A model generated the notes under the pieces. That model searched no databases, was not told where the DNA came from, and was given only the letters and a program-made list of their open reading frames with translations. This document shows positions 62,901 to 64,000 of a stretch of DNA of 64,000 nt, one piece after another. The DNA lies in assembly GCF_015706575.1 (NCBI RefSeq), contig NW_024037071.1, forward strand, positions 10,157,774 to 10,221,773, written 5' to 3'. Source of the stretch: Patiria miniata. Taxonomy: Eukaryota; Echinodermata; Asteroidea; Valvatida; Asterinidae. The stretch's first letter is position 1, and each line of letters starts with the position of its first letter. A program made the position numbers and the translations under genes.

Positions 62901-63950
62901 ATACTCGTAAATAGAGTAATTTACATTTGTACCTTTCTTGGTCATCATAGAGGGCGTTGTGGGCGTGGTTTGGACTAGTTGGTCAACTGTACCTCTCCTG
63001 AAGAGTTAGGGCCTACATGTATAAACAATGGAAAACTAGAAATGTGTTAGTGGACAAACACCAGCTGTTTTGGCTATTTTAAATGACTCTGTGGCATGAT
63101 GATGACAAGAACGTGTACAAAAGCTATGAAGAAAAGAACGTGTACAAAGCCTATGGAGAAAAGAAGGTGTTCAAAACCTATGGAGAAAAAAAAACGCATT
63201 CAATGTGACGTAACTTGACACCTGATGACGTCATCGTGACAAAAATCTTCGGCGTATATCTTCGGGTGGTGGTCTAAGCATCTACCAAGTTTGAAGTTGA
63301 TCAGACTTACGTGCCAAAGTGTATCCATGGGTAGAAGAAAAATGTGTAAAAATCCTATGGAGAAGAGTCTAAAAAAGAAAAGGAAAAAAAGAAGGAAAAA
63401 AACAGAATTAACGAAAACGAGAGCTGTTTCGGCTGAATTGCTGAAACCAACCAGCTTCAAGATTAAAATTTCACTCGGTGCTGTACATGTACATAATTTG
63501 AAGATCGGCCAGTCACTTGCATGAACTTTGAAAAGAAATGGGTTTATGAGGAAGATGTAATGTGGCTGGCTCTGTTTGTGATTATCCAAGAATGACGGTG
63601 TCGGATGGGCCGGGAGAATTGATTGATTTGCCTGGTGTTTATGAATCAATGGTCGTATCAATGTTTATGTCTGTGGAAAGCTCTTGTAATTGACCGTGCA
63701 TTTATCAGCTTCCTGTCCCGTCCCCCGTCAAACTGAAGAAGACCTCTCAAATGTAAGAGGTTTTTTTCTTCCCCATTCCTTTTGTAAGACAGATTGAAGG
63801 AAATAGGTGACGGTTCTTGGGCAGACACCAAGGCGCAGAATGTTAACAGATTTAACAAGCCTTGATTTTTTTATTTCTCCCTTTTTCTTCTTCGTTTTGA
63901 TTCTTTTTTCCTTTTAGGAGGCTATAAAAGCTTGCCAGCAGATTCTGTAA
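5364..63950 (+). CDS. Nucleoplasmin/nucleophosmin-family gene, mitotic apparatus protein p62-like (11 exons visible)
   Basis: Eleven exons with GT-AG borders join in one frame, giving at least 304 residues plus about ten from exon 11. Residues 1-118 match the nucleoplasmin core: FFWG near the start, LGANAKEGERNVVEIE at 49-64, PPVTF and GSGPVFLSGQH near the end. Residues 122-138 are acidic, 151-168 form a bipartite NLS (KSKKRP...KKTK), 180-242 are mostly Asp/Glu, and 243-304 are Lys-rich. Nucleoplasmins are pentameric histone chaperones; sea-urchin p62 is a member linked to chromatin and the mitotic apparatus. I infer the same role from domain order. Introns 1 and 4 are phase 1, intron 7 phase 2, the rest phase 0. 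Intron 8 is about 34 kb, so a small missed in-frame exon there cannot be excluded. The 3' end is uncertain (see exon 11). Confidence 0.93.
5420..5520. repeat. Short GCATGCCAT tandem repeat in intron 1
   Basis: GGCATGCCATGCATGCCATG and nearby GCATG/CCTAGG palindromes form a self-complementary patch. It lies 40 bp after the exon 1 donor. Confidence 0.6.
5965..6061 (-). repeat. tRNA-derived SINE head (GTGGAGTGCTGTGG family)
   Basis: On the minus strand it starts GTGGAGTGCTGTGGCCTCGA, and a B-box-like GGTTGCGGGTTTGAGTCC follows. The same head recurs at 19690-20036, 20785-21135 and 14322. Confidence 0.75.
6170..6295. repeat. Foldback word locus with telomere-like core
   Basis: CCTATGTTCCCCAAAACC at the left and its complement at the right bracket several CTAACCCTAA motifs (about 6213-6247). 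The words face each other as arms, like the other bracketed word loci. Confidence 0.65.
6567..6682 (+). CDS. p62/NPM exon 2 (first half of nucleoplasmin core)
   Basis: The acceptor CTATGTAG precedes 116 nt that end at CAG|GTGAAT. The exon codes residues 8-46: GDSLTGTNKEVKWNP, an acidic loop (DDEDDFDNLDSD, tract A1 of the family), then IQHFLFLKQ, which matches the beta-strand before LGAxAK in nucleoplasmins. Confidence 0.92.
6919..7195. repeat. Word cluster AATCCATCAAA with CCCTAA edge
   Basis: TTTAACCCTAACCCC at 6917-6931 precedes five or six units of the type CCTGAATCCATCAAAATCC at irregular spacing. The rest of intron 2 up to about 7500 is unique. Confidence 0.7.
7505..7610. repeat. Word cluster GGACTTG(TGAT)
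   Basis: GGACTTGTGATGGACTTGCA is followed by further GGGACTTG and GGACTCG units. Related complementary words (CAAGTCCATCACAAGTCC) lie at about 7440-7460. Confidence 0.6.
7676..8195. mobile_element. Foldback element with about 45-bp arms
   Basis: The left arm ends CAAACAGGACGCTGGGATAC-TCTGATGA (about 7695-7723) and recurs inverted at 8149-8180. The two arms start near CTCGTACCCC. There is no coding sequence between them. Confidence 0.75.
8690..8960. repeat. Word cluster TGACTGTxTGTGACTGTT
   Basis: Six units built on GACTG in pairs, for example TTGACTGTCTGTGACTGTT near 8936. Single related units lie near 14284-14304 and 48885-48905, each beside CAG(C/A)AGGAGG(G)TT. Confidence 0.65.
9137..9575. 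mobile_element. Palindromic dispersed element, copy 2 (inverted)
   Basis: This is the inverse of 3193-3755, including the hairpin at about 9407-9568 with GGTAAAATC/TTCC arms. It lacks the nested foldback and so shows the pre-insertion arrangement (GAACAGTTAGGATC preceded by a single ATAG-containing junction). Confidence 0.75.
9715..9990. repeat. Word cluster CCTCAATCCTCCAAAATCC
   Basis: At least seven copies of AATCCTCCAAAATCCTCCAA or half of it, mostly preceded by CCTC or AGCCTC. It lies 230 bp upstream of exon 3. The same word in the other orientation makes up 53120-53535. Confidence 0.75.
10221..10343 (+). CDS. p62/NPM exon 3 (core, AKxGE and LKL motifs)
   Basis: The acceptor TTTCTTACAG precedes 123 nt (41 codons, phase 0) that end AGC|GTGAGT. 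It codes residues 47-87, AVLGANAKEGERNVVEIE then FDGDSVKQPLFSLKLGLNES. The AKEGERNVVEIE block is the most diagnostic match to the nucleoplasmin family in the window. Confidence 0.95.
10646..10896. repeat. Bracketed word cluster GTTGGATTCAGCAG
   Basis: ACCCTAACCC at the left and GGGGTTAGGGTT at the right enclose one inverted unit (GCTGAATCCAACAGGATCC) and then four direct units (GTTGGACTCCGTTGGATTC followed by AGCAG). It is a foldback whose arms are word arrays. Confidence 0.72.
11119..11381 (-). repeat. tRNA-derived SINE (GGGCATCGTAGCCGAGTGG head)
   Basis: The minus strand starts GGGCATCGTAGCCGAGTGGT (A box), with GGTTCGAATCCC (B box) about 45 nt later, then a body containing AATGGGTACCTGATTCG. 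The head resembles a Ser/Leu-type tRNA but lacks matched acceptor ends. The remainder of intron 3 up to 13278 shows no exon. Confidence 0.8.
13279..13384. mobile_element. Small foldback element
   Basis: GGTGGACGGACGATATTCGC and the following CTCCCCACGGTATTGGAAG pair with the right half; the loop is about 25 bp. Three TCTGTGTTCGAGTTTT units follow at 13438-13550. Confidence 0.7.
14322..14556 (-). repeat. tRNA-derived SINE with GGTACCCATTTA core
   Basis: The minus strand reads TTGGCCTAGTAGTTAGGG, a B box GGGGTTCGAATCC, GTGTCCTTGGGCAAGCCAC and CACCCAGGAGTATAAATGGG. A second tRNA-like head on the plus strand (GGAGTGCTGTGGCCTCGTGG) abuts it. The sister copy at 23407-23695 is on the plus strand. 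Confidence 0.8.
14864..14906. repeat. Uninterrupted run of 43 G
   Basis: The run follows CCCCACTCCCCC. Length in the real genome may differ because such runs are hard to sequence. Confidence 0.85.
15870..15938 (-). repeat. tRNA-like SINE head
   Basis: The minus strand reads AAGCTTGGTAGTCAAGTGG, then GCAGGAGGTCGTGGGTTCC. It is the head used in the 23975-24605 tandem array. Confidence 0.7.
16325..16415 (+). CDS. p62/NPM exon 4 (end of nucleoplasmin core)
   Basis: The acceptor TCTGTCTACAG precedes 91 nt that end ATAG|GTAATG, leaving phase 1. It codes residues 88-117, SPLDIGIQPPVTF and AGSGPVFLSGQHMI. PPVxF and GSGPVxxSGQH are the closing strands of the nucleoplasmin pentamer subunit. The donor hexamer GTAATG is the same as the possible donor in exon 11. 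Confidence 0.95.
16440..17140. other. Intron 4 filler with hAT-like end and G/C runs
   Basis: CAGTGGCGTAGCCAG at about 16440 resembles a hAT terminus, followed by a G-run. A mirrored right end is not seen. Nothing else is recognised up to exon 5. Confidence 0.4.
17148..17299 (+). CDS. p62/NPM exon 5 (acidic tract A2 and bipartite NLS)
   Basis: The acceptor ACTCCAG precedes 152 nt that end AAG|GTGAGA. It codes residues 118-168: EISADDEEELEEDD followed by more Glu/Asp, then VEVNASPDFPVA and KSKKRPLSTSDGTAKKTK. The last 18 residues have the spacing of the nucleoplasmin bipartite nuclear localisation signal. Acid tracts in this family bind histone basic surfaces. Confidence 0.94.
17395..17530. 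repeat. Tail part of the 23975-24605 SINE family
   Basis: AACACTGTATACTCAGTGTG, GTCGGTGAAGGGCAAAA and ACATCACCCGACGCAAATTCC match the units at 23975-24605 without the tRNA-like head. Confidence 0.65.
17544..18045 (+). mobile_element. TTAA-flanked MITE family, copy 1
   Basis: TTAAAGGGAA opens and TTCCCTTTAA closes the copy; inner ends read ACAACATTTGCAAACATC and its near mirror. A central hairpin lies at 17701-17728 (CCAACGCTGGTCGG arm). Four-base TTAA flanks suggest piggyBac-like mobilisation, but the termini differ from the classic CCC start, so family is a guess. Other copies: 27241-27771, 38628-39152 (inverted), and fragments at 24640-24835, 45556-45713 and 61300-61590. Confidence 0.8.
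18265..18351 (+). CDS. p62/NPM exon 6 (acidic block)
   Basis: The acceptor TTTGATTCAG precedes 87 nt (29 codons, phase 0 both sides) that end ATG|GTAGGT. It codes MAKLDKDADKKEDEDEEEDD followed by more acidic residues and VMAM. Both flanking introns are phase 0, so it could be skipped without a frameshift. Confidence 0.9.
19690..20036 (-). repeat. Long tRNA-derived SINE, copy 1
   Basis: The minus strand starts GTGGAGTGCTGTGGCCTCGT, then GGTTGTGGGTTCGGGTCC, GGGCAAGGCACTTTGTCAC, CCAGGAGTAAATGGGTACC and a distal part with GGTATTTGGAATGTTTCAT. The copy at 20785-21135 shares every block, which defines the element's length at about 350 bp. Confidence 0.8.
20297..20376 (+). CDS. p62/NPM exon 7 (acidic block)
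   Basis: The acceptor TTTATTACAG precedes 80 nt that end AAAG|GTACTT, a weaker donor. It codes MEDDEDDEDDEDFEGGEDEE and more Glu/Asp and leaves phase 2. Exon 8 starts with the single C that completes a Ser codon. Exons 7 and 8 must therefore be used together. Confidence 0.9.
20785..21135 (-). repeat. Long tRNA-derived SINE, copy 2
   Basis: Blocks and order match 19690-20036, with the 3' end nearest the left (AATAAAGTGCAGATATCC). It sits between exons 7 and 8. Intron 6 between 18360 and 19690 shows no recognised feature. Confidence 0.8.
21390..21492 (+). CDS. p62/NPM exon 8 (acidic block and Lys-rich end)
   Basis: The acceptor TTAAATTTCAG precedes 103 nt that end AAG|GTAAGA. It codes a DEDDDEDDND stretch, seven Glu in a row, then SPEKPLKTKAKGKK. 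It marks the switch from acidic to basic sequence. The trinucleotide-like GAA run could vary in length between individuals. The next intron is about 34.2 kb. Confidence 0.92.
21708..22148 (+). repeat. Dispersed repeat, copy 1 (copy 2 at 26045-26430)
   Basis: Shared blocks include CTGCAACTGTACTTCCAAGA, GCTTAGTTGA(G/T)GATGGAGC and CTACTTTTTCACCTGGGTCT. Ends are not sharp and no target duplication was found, so the class is unknown. Confidence 0.65.
22190..22522. repeat. Word cluster GTTGCATTTAGCAGGGT with TTAGGG edge
   Basis: Five units of the form GTTGCATxTTGTTGCATTT followed by AGCAGGG(T), ending at GGGGGTTAGGGTTAAAGAAG. The same edge (TTAGGGTTGAAGAAGTGC) closes the cluster at 53525. The following stretch to 23400 has no recognised exon. 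Confidence 0.72.
23407..23695 (+). repeat. tRNA-derived SINE, sister of 14322-14556
   Basis: GGCCTAGTGGTTAGGGTTCG (A box), GGGGTTCGAATCC (B box), then GTGTCCTTGGGCAAGCCAC and CCACCCAGGAGTATAAATGG. The tail contains ACGCCGGCCTGATGGG. Confidence 0.8.
23975..24605 (+). repeat. Tandem array of a tRNA-headed SINE-like unit, period about 250 bp
   Basis: Two full units each contain CGTTAGCTCGGTGGTC (A box), GGAGGTCGTGGGTTCGAGTC (B box), CTTTCACTCGG(A/G)AGGTAAC, CACTGAGTATAC and GGTGAAGGGCAAAACCT. B boxes start near 24201 and 24453. Partial units flank both sides. Related single copies: 15870, 17395, 50008 and 58252. Confidence 0.8.
24640..24835 (-). mobile_element. TTAA-flanked MITE family, fragment
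   Basis: Only the terminal third is left: AAATGACAGCACACCAGGTG, then GATGTTTGCAAATGTTGTAT and GCCTTTAA at the right end. Confidence 0.65.
25370..25600. repeat. TACATGTA-rich patch
   Basis: Palindromic ACATGT/TACATGTAC words crowd this stretch. Similar patches lie at 36640-36700, 37240-37275, 46100-46215 and 50455-50540, often with ACCGGTA. The stretch 24836-25369 shows no exon. Confidence 0.6.
25759..26030. mobile_element. Element with perfect 30-bp inverted ends
   Basis: The left end AAAAATGATGCAGTTTGAAA and the next ten bases reappear exactly inverted at 26001-26030. The 210-bp interior is unique and GC-richer than the flanks. No coding sequence is present. Confidence 0.75.
26045..26430 (+). 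repeat. Dispersed repeat, copy 2
   Basis: It matches 21708-22148 through CTGCAACTGTACTTCCAAGA and later blocks. The stretch 26431-27240 that follows holds no recognised feature. Confidence 0.65.
27241..27771 (+). mobile_element. TTAA-flanked MITE family, copy 2
   Basis: It runs TTAAAGGGAA to TTCCTTTTAA. The central hairpin at 27395-27422 is a perfect 28-bp palindrome (CCAACGCTGGTCGG and its mirror). The body shares GGAACCAGACTACAAGAACA with copy 1. Confidence 0.82.
28320..28600 (+). repeat. Dispersed repeat, copy 1 (copy 2 at 44400-44880)
   Basis: Shared blocks: CAGAAATTGAAACTAAATTA, CAAATGATTATTGTTCAC, TTTCATAAGTTGGTCTTTC and CGTGACCGATCAAAATGT. Copy 2 has expanded the last block into a short tandem array. 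Confidence 0.7.
28992..29493. mobile_element. About 500-bp near-complete palindrome
   Basis: The ends (CAGGCTGAGT and ACTCACCCTG) and nearly the whole length pair, with the centre near 29245. Arms contain CATGTACTTTTCAAATTATG and its mirror with scattered differences. It is a long foldback element; no flanking duplication is clear. Confidence 0.78.
29494..31310. other. Gene-free AT-rich stretch in intron 8
   Basis: Nothing coding is recognised. Between about 30290 and 30860 the plus strand is A-rich with AAATAAATA-type runs. Confidence 0.5.
31678..32047. mobile_element. PIF/Harbinger-like MITE with TTA target duplication
   Basis: Ends read GGCC, an A-run, then AGTCTCCGGTTT, inverted at the right (AAACCGGAGACT, T-run, GGCC). 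TTA flanks it at 31675-31677 and 32048-32050. The paralogous sequence near 33672-33685 runs straight from GGGATTA into the right flank and lacks the element. Three-base TTA sites and GGCC-type ends suit PIF/Harbinger. A second, right-truncated copy starts at 53645. Confidence 0.82.
32330..33410. repeat. 96-bp minisatellite
   Basis: The word GGGATACAAGGG recurs at 32488, 32583, 32679, 32775, 32871 and 32967, a 95-96-bp step, with more diverged units on each side. Because 96 is divisible by three, the minus strand stays open for 203 codons as a 32-residue repeat (YPRQSPYYPSLNSRLHPCFP...). I treat that frame as a by-product. Confidence 0.88.
33982..34519. mobile_element. MITE with 8-9-bp target duplication
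   Basis: Ends read AAGGGACACTAGGTCCTG and, inverted, CAGGACCTAGTGCCCCTT. GTTGGAGTT flanks both sides (33973-33981 and 34520-34528). No transposase is present. The duplication size would suit hAT or a similar superfamily. Confidence 0.78.
34528..34650. repeat. TTAGGG-like tract and GGAACATAG words
   Basis: GTTAGGGTTAGGGTTAGG is followed by GGAATA repeats and units such as GTGTTGGAACATAGAGG. The GGAACATAG word matches 6170-6295 and 57810-58110. Confidence 0.65.
34651..36165. other. Gene-free unique stretch in intron 8
   Basis: No exon, repeat ends or RNA gene are recognised in this interval. Confidence 0.45.
36172..36243 (-). repeat. tRNA-like sequence (GGCTGGATAGCTCAGTTGG)
   Basis: The minus strand has an A box (ATAGCTCAGTTGGTAG) and B box (GGTTCAAACCCC). 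Acceptor ends pair poorly and the D-arm has an inserted base, so it is a tRNA-derived repeat, not a working tRNA. Confidence 0.7.
36435..36510 (-). repeat. tRNA-like sequence, left half of a head-to-head pair
   Basis: The minus strand reads TTGGCTCAGTTGGTAGAGC and GGTTCAAACCCTG. An ACATGTACG insertion breaks the anticodon-to-T-arm spacing. It faces away from the copy at 36513. Confidence 0.7.
36513..36590 (+). repeat. tRNA-like sequence, right half of a head-to-head pair
   Basis: GGGTGGATAGCTCAGTTGGT, AGAGCACC and GGTCGCAGGTTCAAACCCC give A and B boxes. The acceptor halves GGGTGGA and TCCAGTC pair at only five of seven positions. The 3' side AGTCAATTTC resembles the unit of the 59955-60355 array. 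Confidence 0.72.
37390..37880 (-). repeat. SINE with GGTACCCATTTGTACTCCTG core, interrupted
   Basis: The core lies at about 37400-37520 (GGTACCCATTTG, AGAGAGGCAAG, TCTTGCCCAAGAGCAC). The expected tRNA-like head (GTGGAGCACTGTGGTCC on the minus strand) lies only at 37850-37880. The G/C-rich 37545-37825 between them looks like a later insertion. Confidence 0.6.
37934..38539 (+). CDS. Unidentified 201-codon open frame in intron 8
   Basis: The frame runs from ATG at 37934 to TGA at 38537-38539. No repeat seen elsewhere in the window covers it and codon use is not simple-sequence. I do not recognise the protein. Residues 70-140 are hydrophobic at helix-like spacing: LHNLAHQFYVSLGQDF, then LFILRYLYDVGLIS and a further amphipathic stretch ending VAVSEKF. 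The pattern hLxxLYDxGLIS...hhxxLhhxxxxxxL is loosely like the last helices of death-effector domains, but this is weak. A likely acceptor (TTGCTCACCAG) lies at 38169, so coding may begin inside the frame. It could be an exon of a nested gene, a fragment of an unknown element, or chance. It is on the same strand as the host gene but its stop would end p62 if spliced in. Confidence 0.3.
   Translation: MYSSFTSLEPLCSLQILIILKSDINGKQTQPAHLVMLQNAPLSVHAPSKYLESLMKNTDICKYVYTCTINLTLHNLAHQFYVSLGQDFPEDDGGNGPSLFILRYLYDVGLISYSSTEYFIKCLFFGQMCKARLCVAVSEKFMSSRKAHSICDDFVQFLAPVDSKVEFMHAQMQVRSLFEDKFAEQIHVLSVTLQIHGFDLL
38628..39152 (-). mobile_element. TTAA-flanked MITE family, copy 3 (inverted)
   Basis: It runs TTAAAGGGAATGTAC to TTCCCTTTAA. 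The central hairpin at 38973-39000 is perfect but its arm reads CCAACGGTGGTCGG, a paired change from copy 2. Confidence 0.82.
39153..41797. other. Gene-free stretch in intron 8 with G/C tracts
   Basis: No exon is supported. A compound G-tract fills about 40358-40451, with a C-run at 40657-40670 and G-run near 39989-40005. CAGGGGCATTGCCAG at 39958 resembles a hAT end without a partner. Confidence 0.5.
41798..42335 (+). mobile_element. Second TTAA MITE family, copy A
   Basis: It opens TTAAAGGTATAGAGTATATC and TTTGCAGCTATC and closes with GACAAATGATAT. The full 530 bp recurs inverted at 43062-43585, sharing GGGTGCGTGAAGC-like and GCGTCTGGGACAC-type blocks. Terminal logic is like the 17544 family. 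Confidence 0.75.
43062..43585 (-). mobile_element. Second TTAA MITE family, copy B (inverted)
   Basis: It opens TTAAAGCTAGAGTATATTAT and closes ATATACTCTGCCTTTAA. Together with copy A it forms a large inverted pair around a 0.7-kb spacer in which I recognise nothing. Confidence 0.75.
44400..44880 (+). repeat. Dispersed repeat, copy 2, with CACACGTGACCCGATCAAAA array
   Basis: After the blocks shared with 28320-28600, a 25- to 35-bp unit (CACACGTGACCCGATCAAAA and TGT) repeats five times at about 44588-44715, each with a CACGTG palindrome. The next stretch to 45555 holds no exon; a C-run lies at 45126-45138. Confidence 0.75.
45556..45713 (+). mobile_element. TTAA-flanked MITE family, left fragment
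   Basis: TTAAAGGGAAAATACAACAT to about GAAGAAAAGTGGTATTTTT; the hairpin and right end are missing. The stretch 45714-46680 carries TACATGTA/ACCGGTA patches and no exon. Confidence 0.7.
46790..46960 (-). repeat. SINE-like fragment related to 50757-51010
   Basis: It contains TGTGGCCTGGATTTGAAACC and GGTTTTCCTCCCGCC, similar to GTGGCCTGGGTTTGATTC and GTTTTCCTCTC at 50757-51010. Strand is uncertain. The stretch 46961-48318 has no recognised feature. Confidence 0.45.
48321..48713. mobile_element. Tc1/mariner (pogo-like) MITE
   Basis: Perfect-to-near-perfect ends CAGTGGAACATCGCTATAAC and mirror, flanked by TA at 48319-48320 and 48714-48715. CAGTGG(A/G)AC-type ends and TA sites are typical of pogo/Tigger-like elements. 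The 393-bp copy has no transposase. Confidence 0.85.
50008..50195 (+). repeat. tRNA-headed SINE-like unit (single copy)
   Basis: TTAGTTGGTAAGACATCTGC, GGAGGTTGTGGGTTTGAGTC, ACTTTCACTCGGGAGGTAAC and GGTGAAGGGCAAAACCT match one unit of 23975-24605. The stretch 48906-50007 holds nothing recognised. Confidence 0.75.
50757..51010 (+). repeat. tRNA-derived SINE (GGGTGGCATGGGTGGCTAG head)
   Basis: A-box-like TGGCTAGTGCGTAAGG and B-box-like CTGGGTTTGATTCACGG are followed by TCTGCATTTTTTTCCGGGC. A different head family from the others. A C-run follows at 51042-51055. The stretch 51060-52136 has no exon; a B-box fragment (GGAGGTTGTAGGTTCACATC) lies near 51950. Confidence 0.7.
52137..52214 (-). repeat. 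tRNA-like sequence
   Basis: The minus strand reads GGGCTGGATAGCTCAGGTGG and GGTTCAAACCCTGCTCC. It matches the 36172 and 36513 copies. Confidence 0.7.
53117..53537. repeat. Bracketed word cluster GGATTTTGCAGGATTGAGG
   Basis: TTTAACCCTAACC at 53119-53132 and ATTAGGGTTGAAGAAG at 53525-53540 enclose one inverted unit (AAATCCTCCAAAATCCTC) and four direct units. This is the clearest bracketed example. Confidence 0.75.
53645..53946 (+). mobile_element. PIF/Harbinger-like MITE, right-truncated copy
   Basis: GGCC, A-run and AGTCTCCGGTTTCTGGCATG open it, and the interior matches 31678-32047 through GCAGCAGGATTCCAGTCAAA and CATTTTGCCGACG. The right inverted end is absent. Confidence 0.78.
54953..55338. 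mobile_element. Foldback element near exon 9
   Basis: AATAAGCCATTTGCAAGT and its near mirror mark the ends. Inner arms pair over ACATTTTAACTTTG and TTCGGGGCAAG. It ends about 330 bp before exon 9. The stretch 53947-54952 shows no exon. Confidence 0.72.
55667..55741 (+). CDS. p62/NPM exon 9 (Lys-rich linker)
   Basis: The acceptor GTTACCACAG precedes 75 nt (25 codons, phase 0) that end CTG|GTAAGC. It codes GQMNGTTTAKGDNKPKAKAK then TDTKL. The region matches in composition the basic, unstructured linker between the acidic tracts and C-terminal domain of NPM1. Despite the 34-kb intron, splice signals and frame fit on both sides. Confidence 0.88.
55812..56150. mobile_element. Palindromic element, copy 1 (copy 2 at 58515-58867)
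   Basis: Arms contain TTGTGCCTTTGGTGATACAA, CACACAGTCAGAGTATGTC and their mirrors; ends read GGCAGATAA and TTGTCTGCC. It lies 70 bp after exon 9. Confidence 0.78.
56222..56697 (+). mobile_element. Second TTAA MITE family, diverged copy C
   Basis: It opens TTAAAGACACATAGGATCAT and closes GCAAATGATCTGCCTTTAA, matching copies A and B at the ends. The centre carries a hairpin (GATCAGTCAATTGACTGGTC, about 56475-56494) similar in design to the first TTAA family. Confidence 0.65.
57685..58254. repeat. Bracketed word clusters ATCCATCAAAATCCA and ATGTTCCGACACCCCT
   Basis: GGTTAACCCTAACC at 57685-57698 and TTTAGGGTTAAGG at 58242-58254 enclose several CCATCAAAATCCA units, then about ten CCTATGTTCCGACACC units (57810-57990), then three inverted GGGGTGTCGGAACAT units at 58060-58110. 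Intron 9 between 56698 and 57684 holds only a short G-run near 57385. Confidence 0.75.
58252..58330 (+). repeat. tRNA-like SINE head
   Basis: GGCATCTACACTGG, an ACATGTA insertion, then GTAGGAGGTTGTGGGTTCG and AGTCCCAC. Same head as the 23975-24605 units. Confidence 0.6.
58515..58867. mobile_element. Palindromic element, copy 2
   Basis: Arms AGTATGGCAGATAC, TTGTGCCTTTGATGATACAA and TTTGGCTATACGGCCATCGC mirror the right half. The stretch 58868-59954 contains an A-run, a G-run at 59535-59553 and no exon. Confidence 0.78.
59955..60355 (+). repeat. Tandem array of five 79-bp tRNA-like units
   Basis: B-box-like GGGTTCAAATCC begins at 59995, 60074, 60153, 60232 and 60311 (last two changed to ...CAAATCCTG and ...CAGATCTTG), a constant 79-bp step. 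Each unit has a D-arm-like CACTCAGTGGGGCACC, and TTGACA/TGTCAA can pair as an acceptor-like stem. Anticodon arms vary and look weak. Confidence 0.82.
60740..60920. repeat. Pyrimidine-rich tract in intron 9
   Basis: Long C and CCTT runs between about 60740 and 60920 keep frames open on both strands by composition only. Confidence 0.6.
61300..61590 (+). mobile_element. TTAA-flanked MITE family, diverged left part
   Basis: ACAACATTTGCAAACATC, GGCACCTGGTGTGCTGTC and a hairpin at 61460-61487 (arm near AAACGATGGTCGG) match the family; both TTAA ends are eroded. It lies 225 bp before exon 10. Confidence 0.72.
61815..61877 (+). CDS. p62/NPM exon 10 (basic stretch and DIKxK-like helix)
   Basis: The acceptor TCATGACAG precedes 63 nt (21 codons, phase 0) that end GAG|GTAAGT. 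It codes VKGKGKKKVLALDEIKGKLQE. LDEIKGKLQ lines up with the VEDIKAKMQ segment that opens the NPM1 C-terminal region, so the fold probably continues in later exons. Confidence 0.88.
61878..63917. other. Intron 10, mostly unique
   Basis: No additional exon is recognised. A 28- to 30-bp unit (AACGTGTACAAAGCCTATGG and AGAAAAG) repeats three times at about 63110-63195. The last 60 bases are a strong pyrimidine tract for exon 11. Confidence 0.5.
63918..63950 (+). CDS. p62/NPM exon 11, terminal or cut by an internal donor at 63946
   Basis: A long pyrimidine tract and TTTTAG precede GAGGCTATAAAAGC. Read to the end it codes EAIKACQQIL and TAA at 63948-63950. Two readings are possible. Either this is the last exon (compare the EAIQDLW... 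ending of NPM1), or the exon ends at 63946 at CT|GTAATG and the split Leu continues as L-P-K... in an exon beyond 64000. The second would line EAIKACQQI up with ASIEKGGS before LPKVEAKF in NPM1. I lean slightly to the second. No polyadenylation signal is visible before the window ends. Confidence 0.7.
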   Translation, partial: EAIKACQQIL

Positions 63951-64000
63951 TGTGCCGCGCAGAGATCCACTTTGCTTTTAAGGGAAATTTGGAAGGGAAT

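Noticed and set aside
1-64000. CRISPR array, bacterial operons or phage
   Set aside because: Split genes with GT-AG introns, SINEs and MITEs show eukaryotic nuclear DNA; the regular repeats lack CRISPR-like spacers.
1-64000. Retroviral, LTR or Polinton-like element
   Set aside because: No reverse transcriptase, integrase, capsid or polymerase-like frame and no paired long terminal direct repeats were recognised.

Overview
The window looks like genomic DNA from a marine invertebrate deuterostome, most likely an echinoderm. The evidence is one well-supported split gene for a nucleoplasmin/nucleophosmin-family protein. Its long acidic blocks resemble the sea-urchin mitotic apparatus protein p62 (recalled family knowledge, not searched). 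Introns are long and canonical GT-AG, and short non-autonomous transposons, tRNA-derived SINEs and palindromic words (TACATGTA, ACCGGT) are abundant. There is no bacterial-style gene packing. I saw no retroviral or other virus-like coding sequence.

Layout. (1) 1-2272: repeats only, including a hAT-type MITE with an exact 8-bp target duplication. (2) 2273-2407, minus strand: a probable first coding exon of an arylacetamide-deacetylase-like (AADAC/NCEH family) membrane hydrolase whose remainder lies left of the window. (3) 2408-5363: divergent intergenic region with three foldback elements, one flanked by an 11-bp direct repeat, and the presumed p62/NPM promoter. (4) 5364 to the right edge, plus strand: the p62/NPM gene. 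Ten coding exons and an eleventh at the edge keep one open frame across all junctions: 5364-5385, 6567-6682, 10221-10343, 16325-16415, 17148-17299, 18265-18351, 20297-20376, 21390-21492, 55667-55741, 61815-61877 and 63918-63946 or 63950. Intron 8 is about 34 kb and holds most of the repeats.

The predicted protein has an N-terminal nucleoplasmin core (about residues 1-118, exons 1-4), an acidic tract, a bipartite nuclear localisation signal at the end of exon 5, three further acidic blocks (exons 6-8), a Lys-rich linker (exons 9-10), and the start of an NPM C-terminal region (exons 10-11). Read straight through, exon 11 stops after ten codons. A GTAATG donor just before that stop would instead carry the frame towards an NPM-like C-terminal domain beyond the window.

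The most unusual material is in the non-coding part. At least ten loci are built from a short locus-specific word repeated in pairs, several bracketed by inverted telomere-like CCCTAA/TTAGGG motifs. A TTAA-flanked MITE family keeps a central hairpin through paired base changes between copies. There is an exact 79-bp tandem array of tRNA-like units, a 96-bp minisatellite, and an isolated 201-codon open frame in intron 8 that no visible repeat explains.
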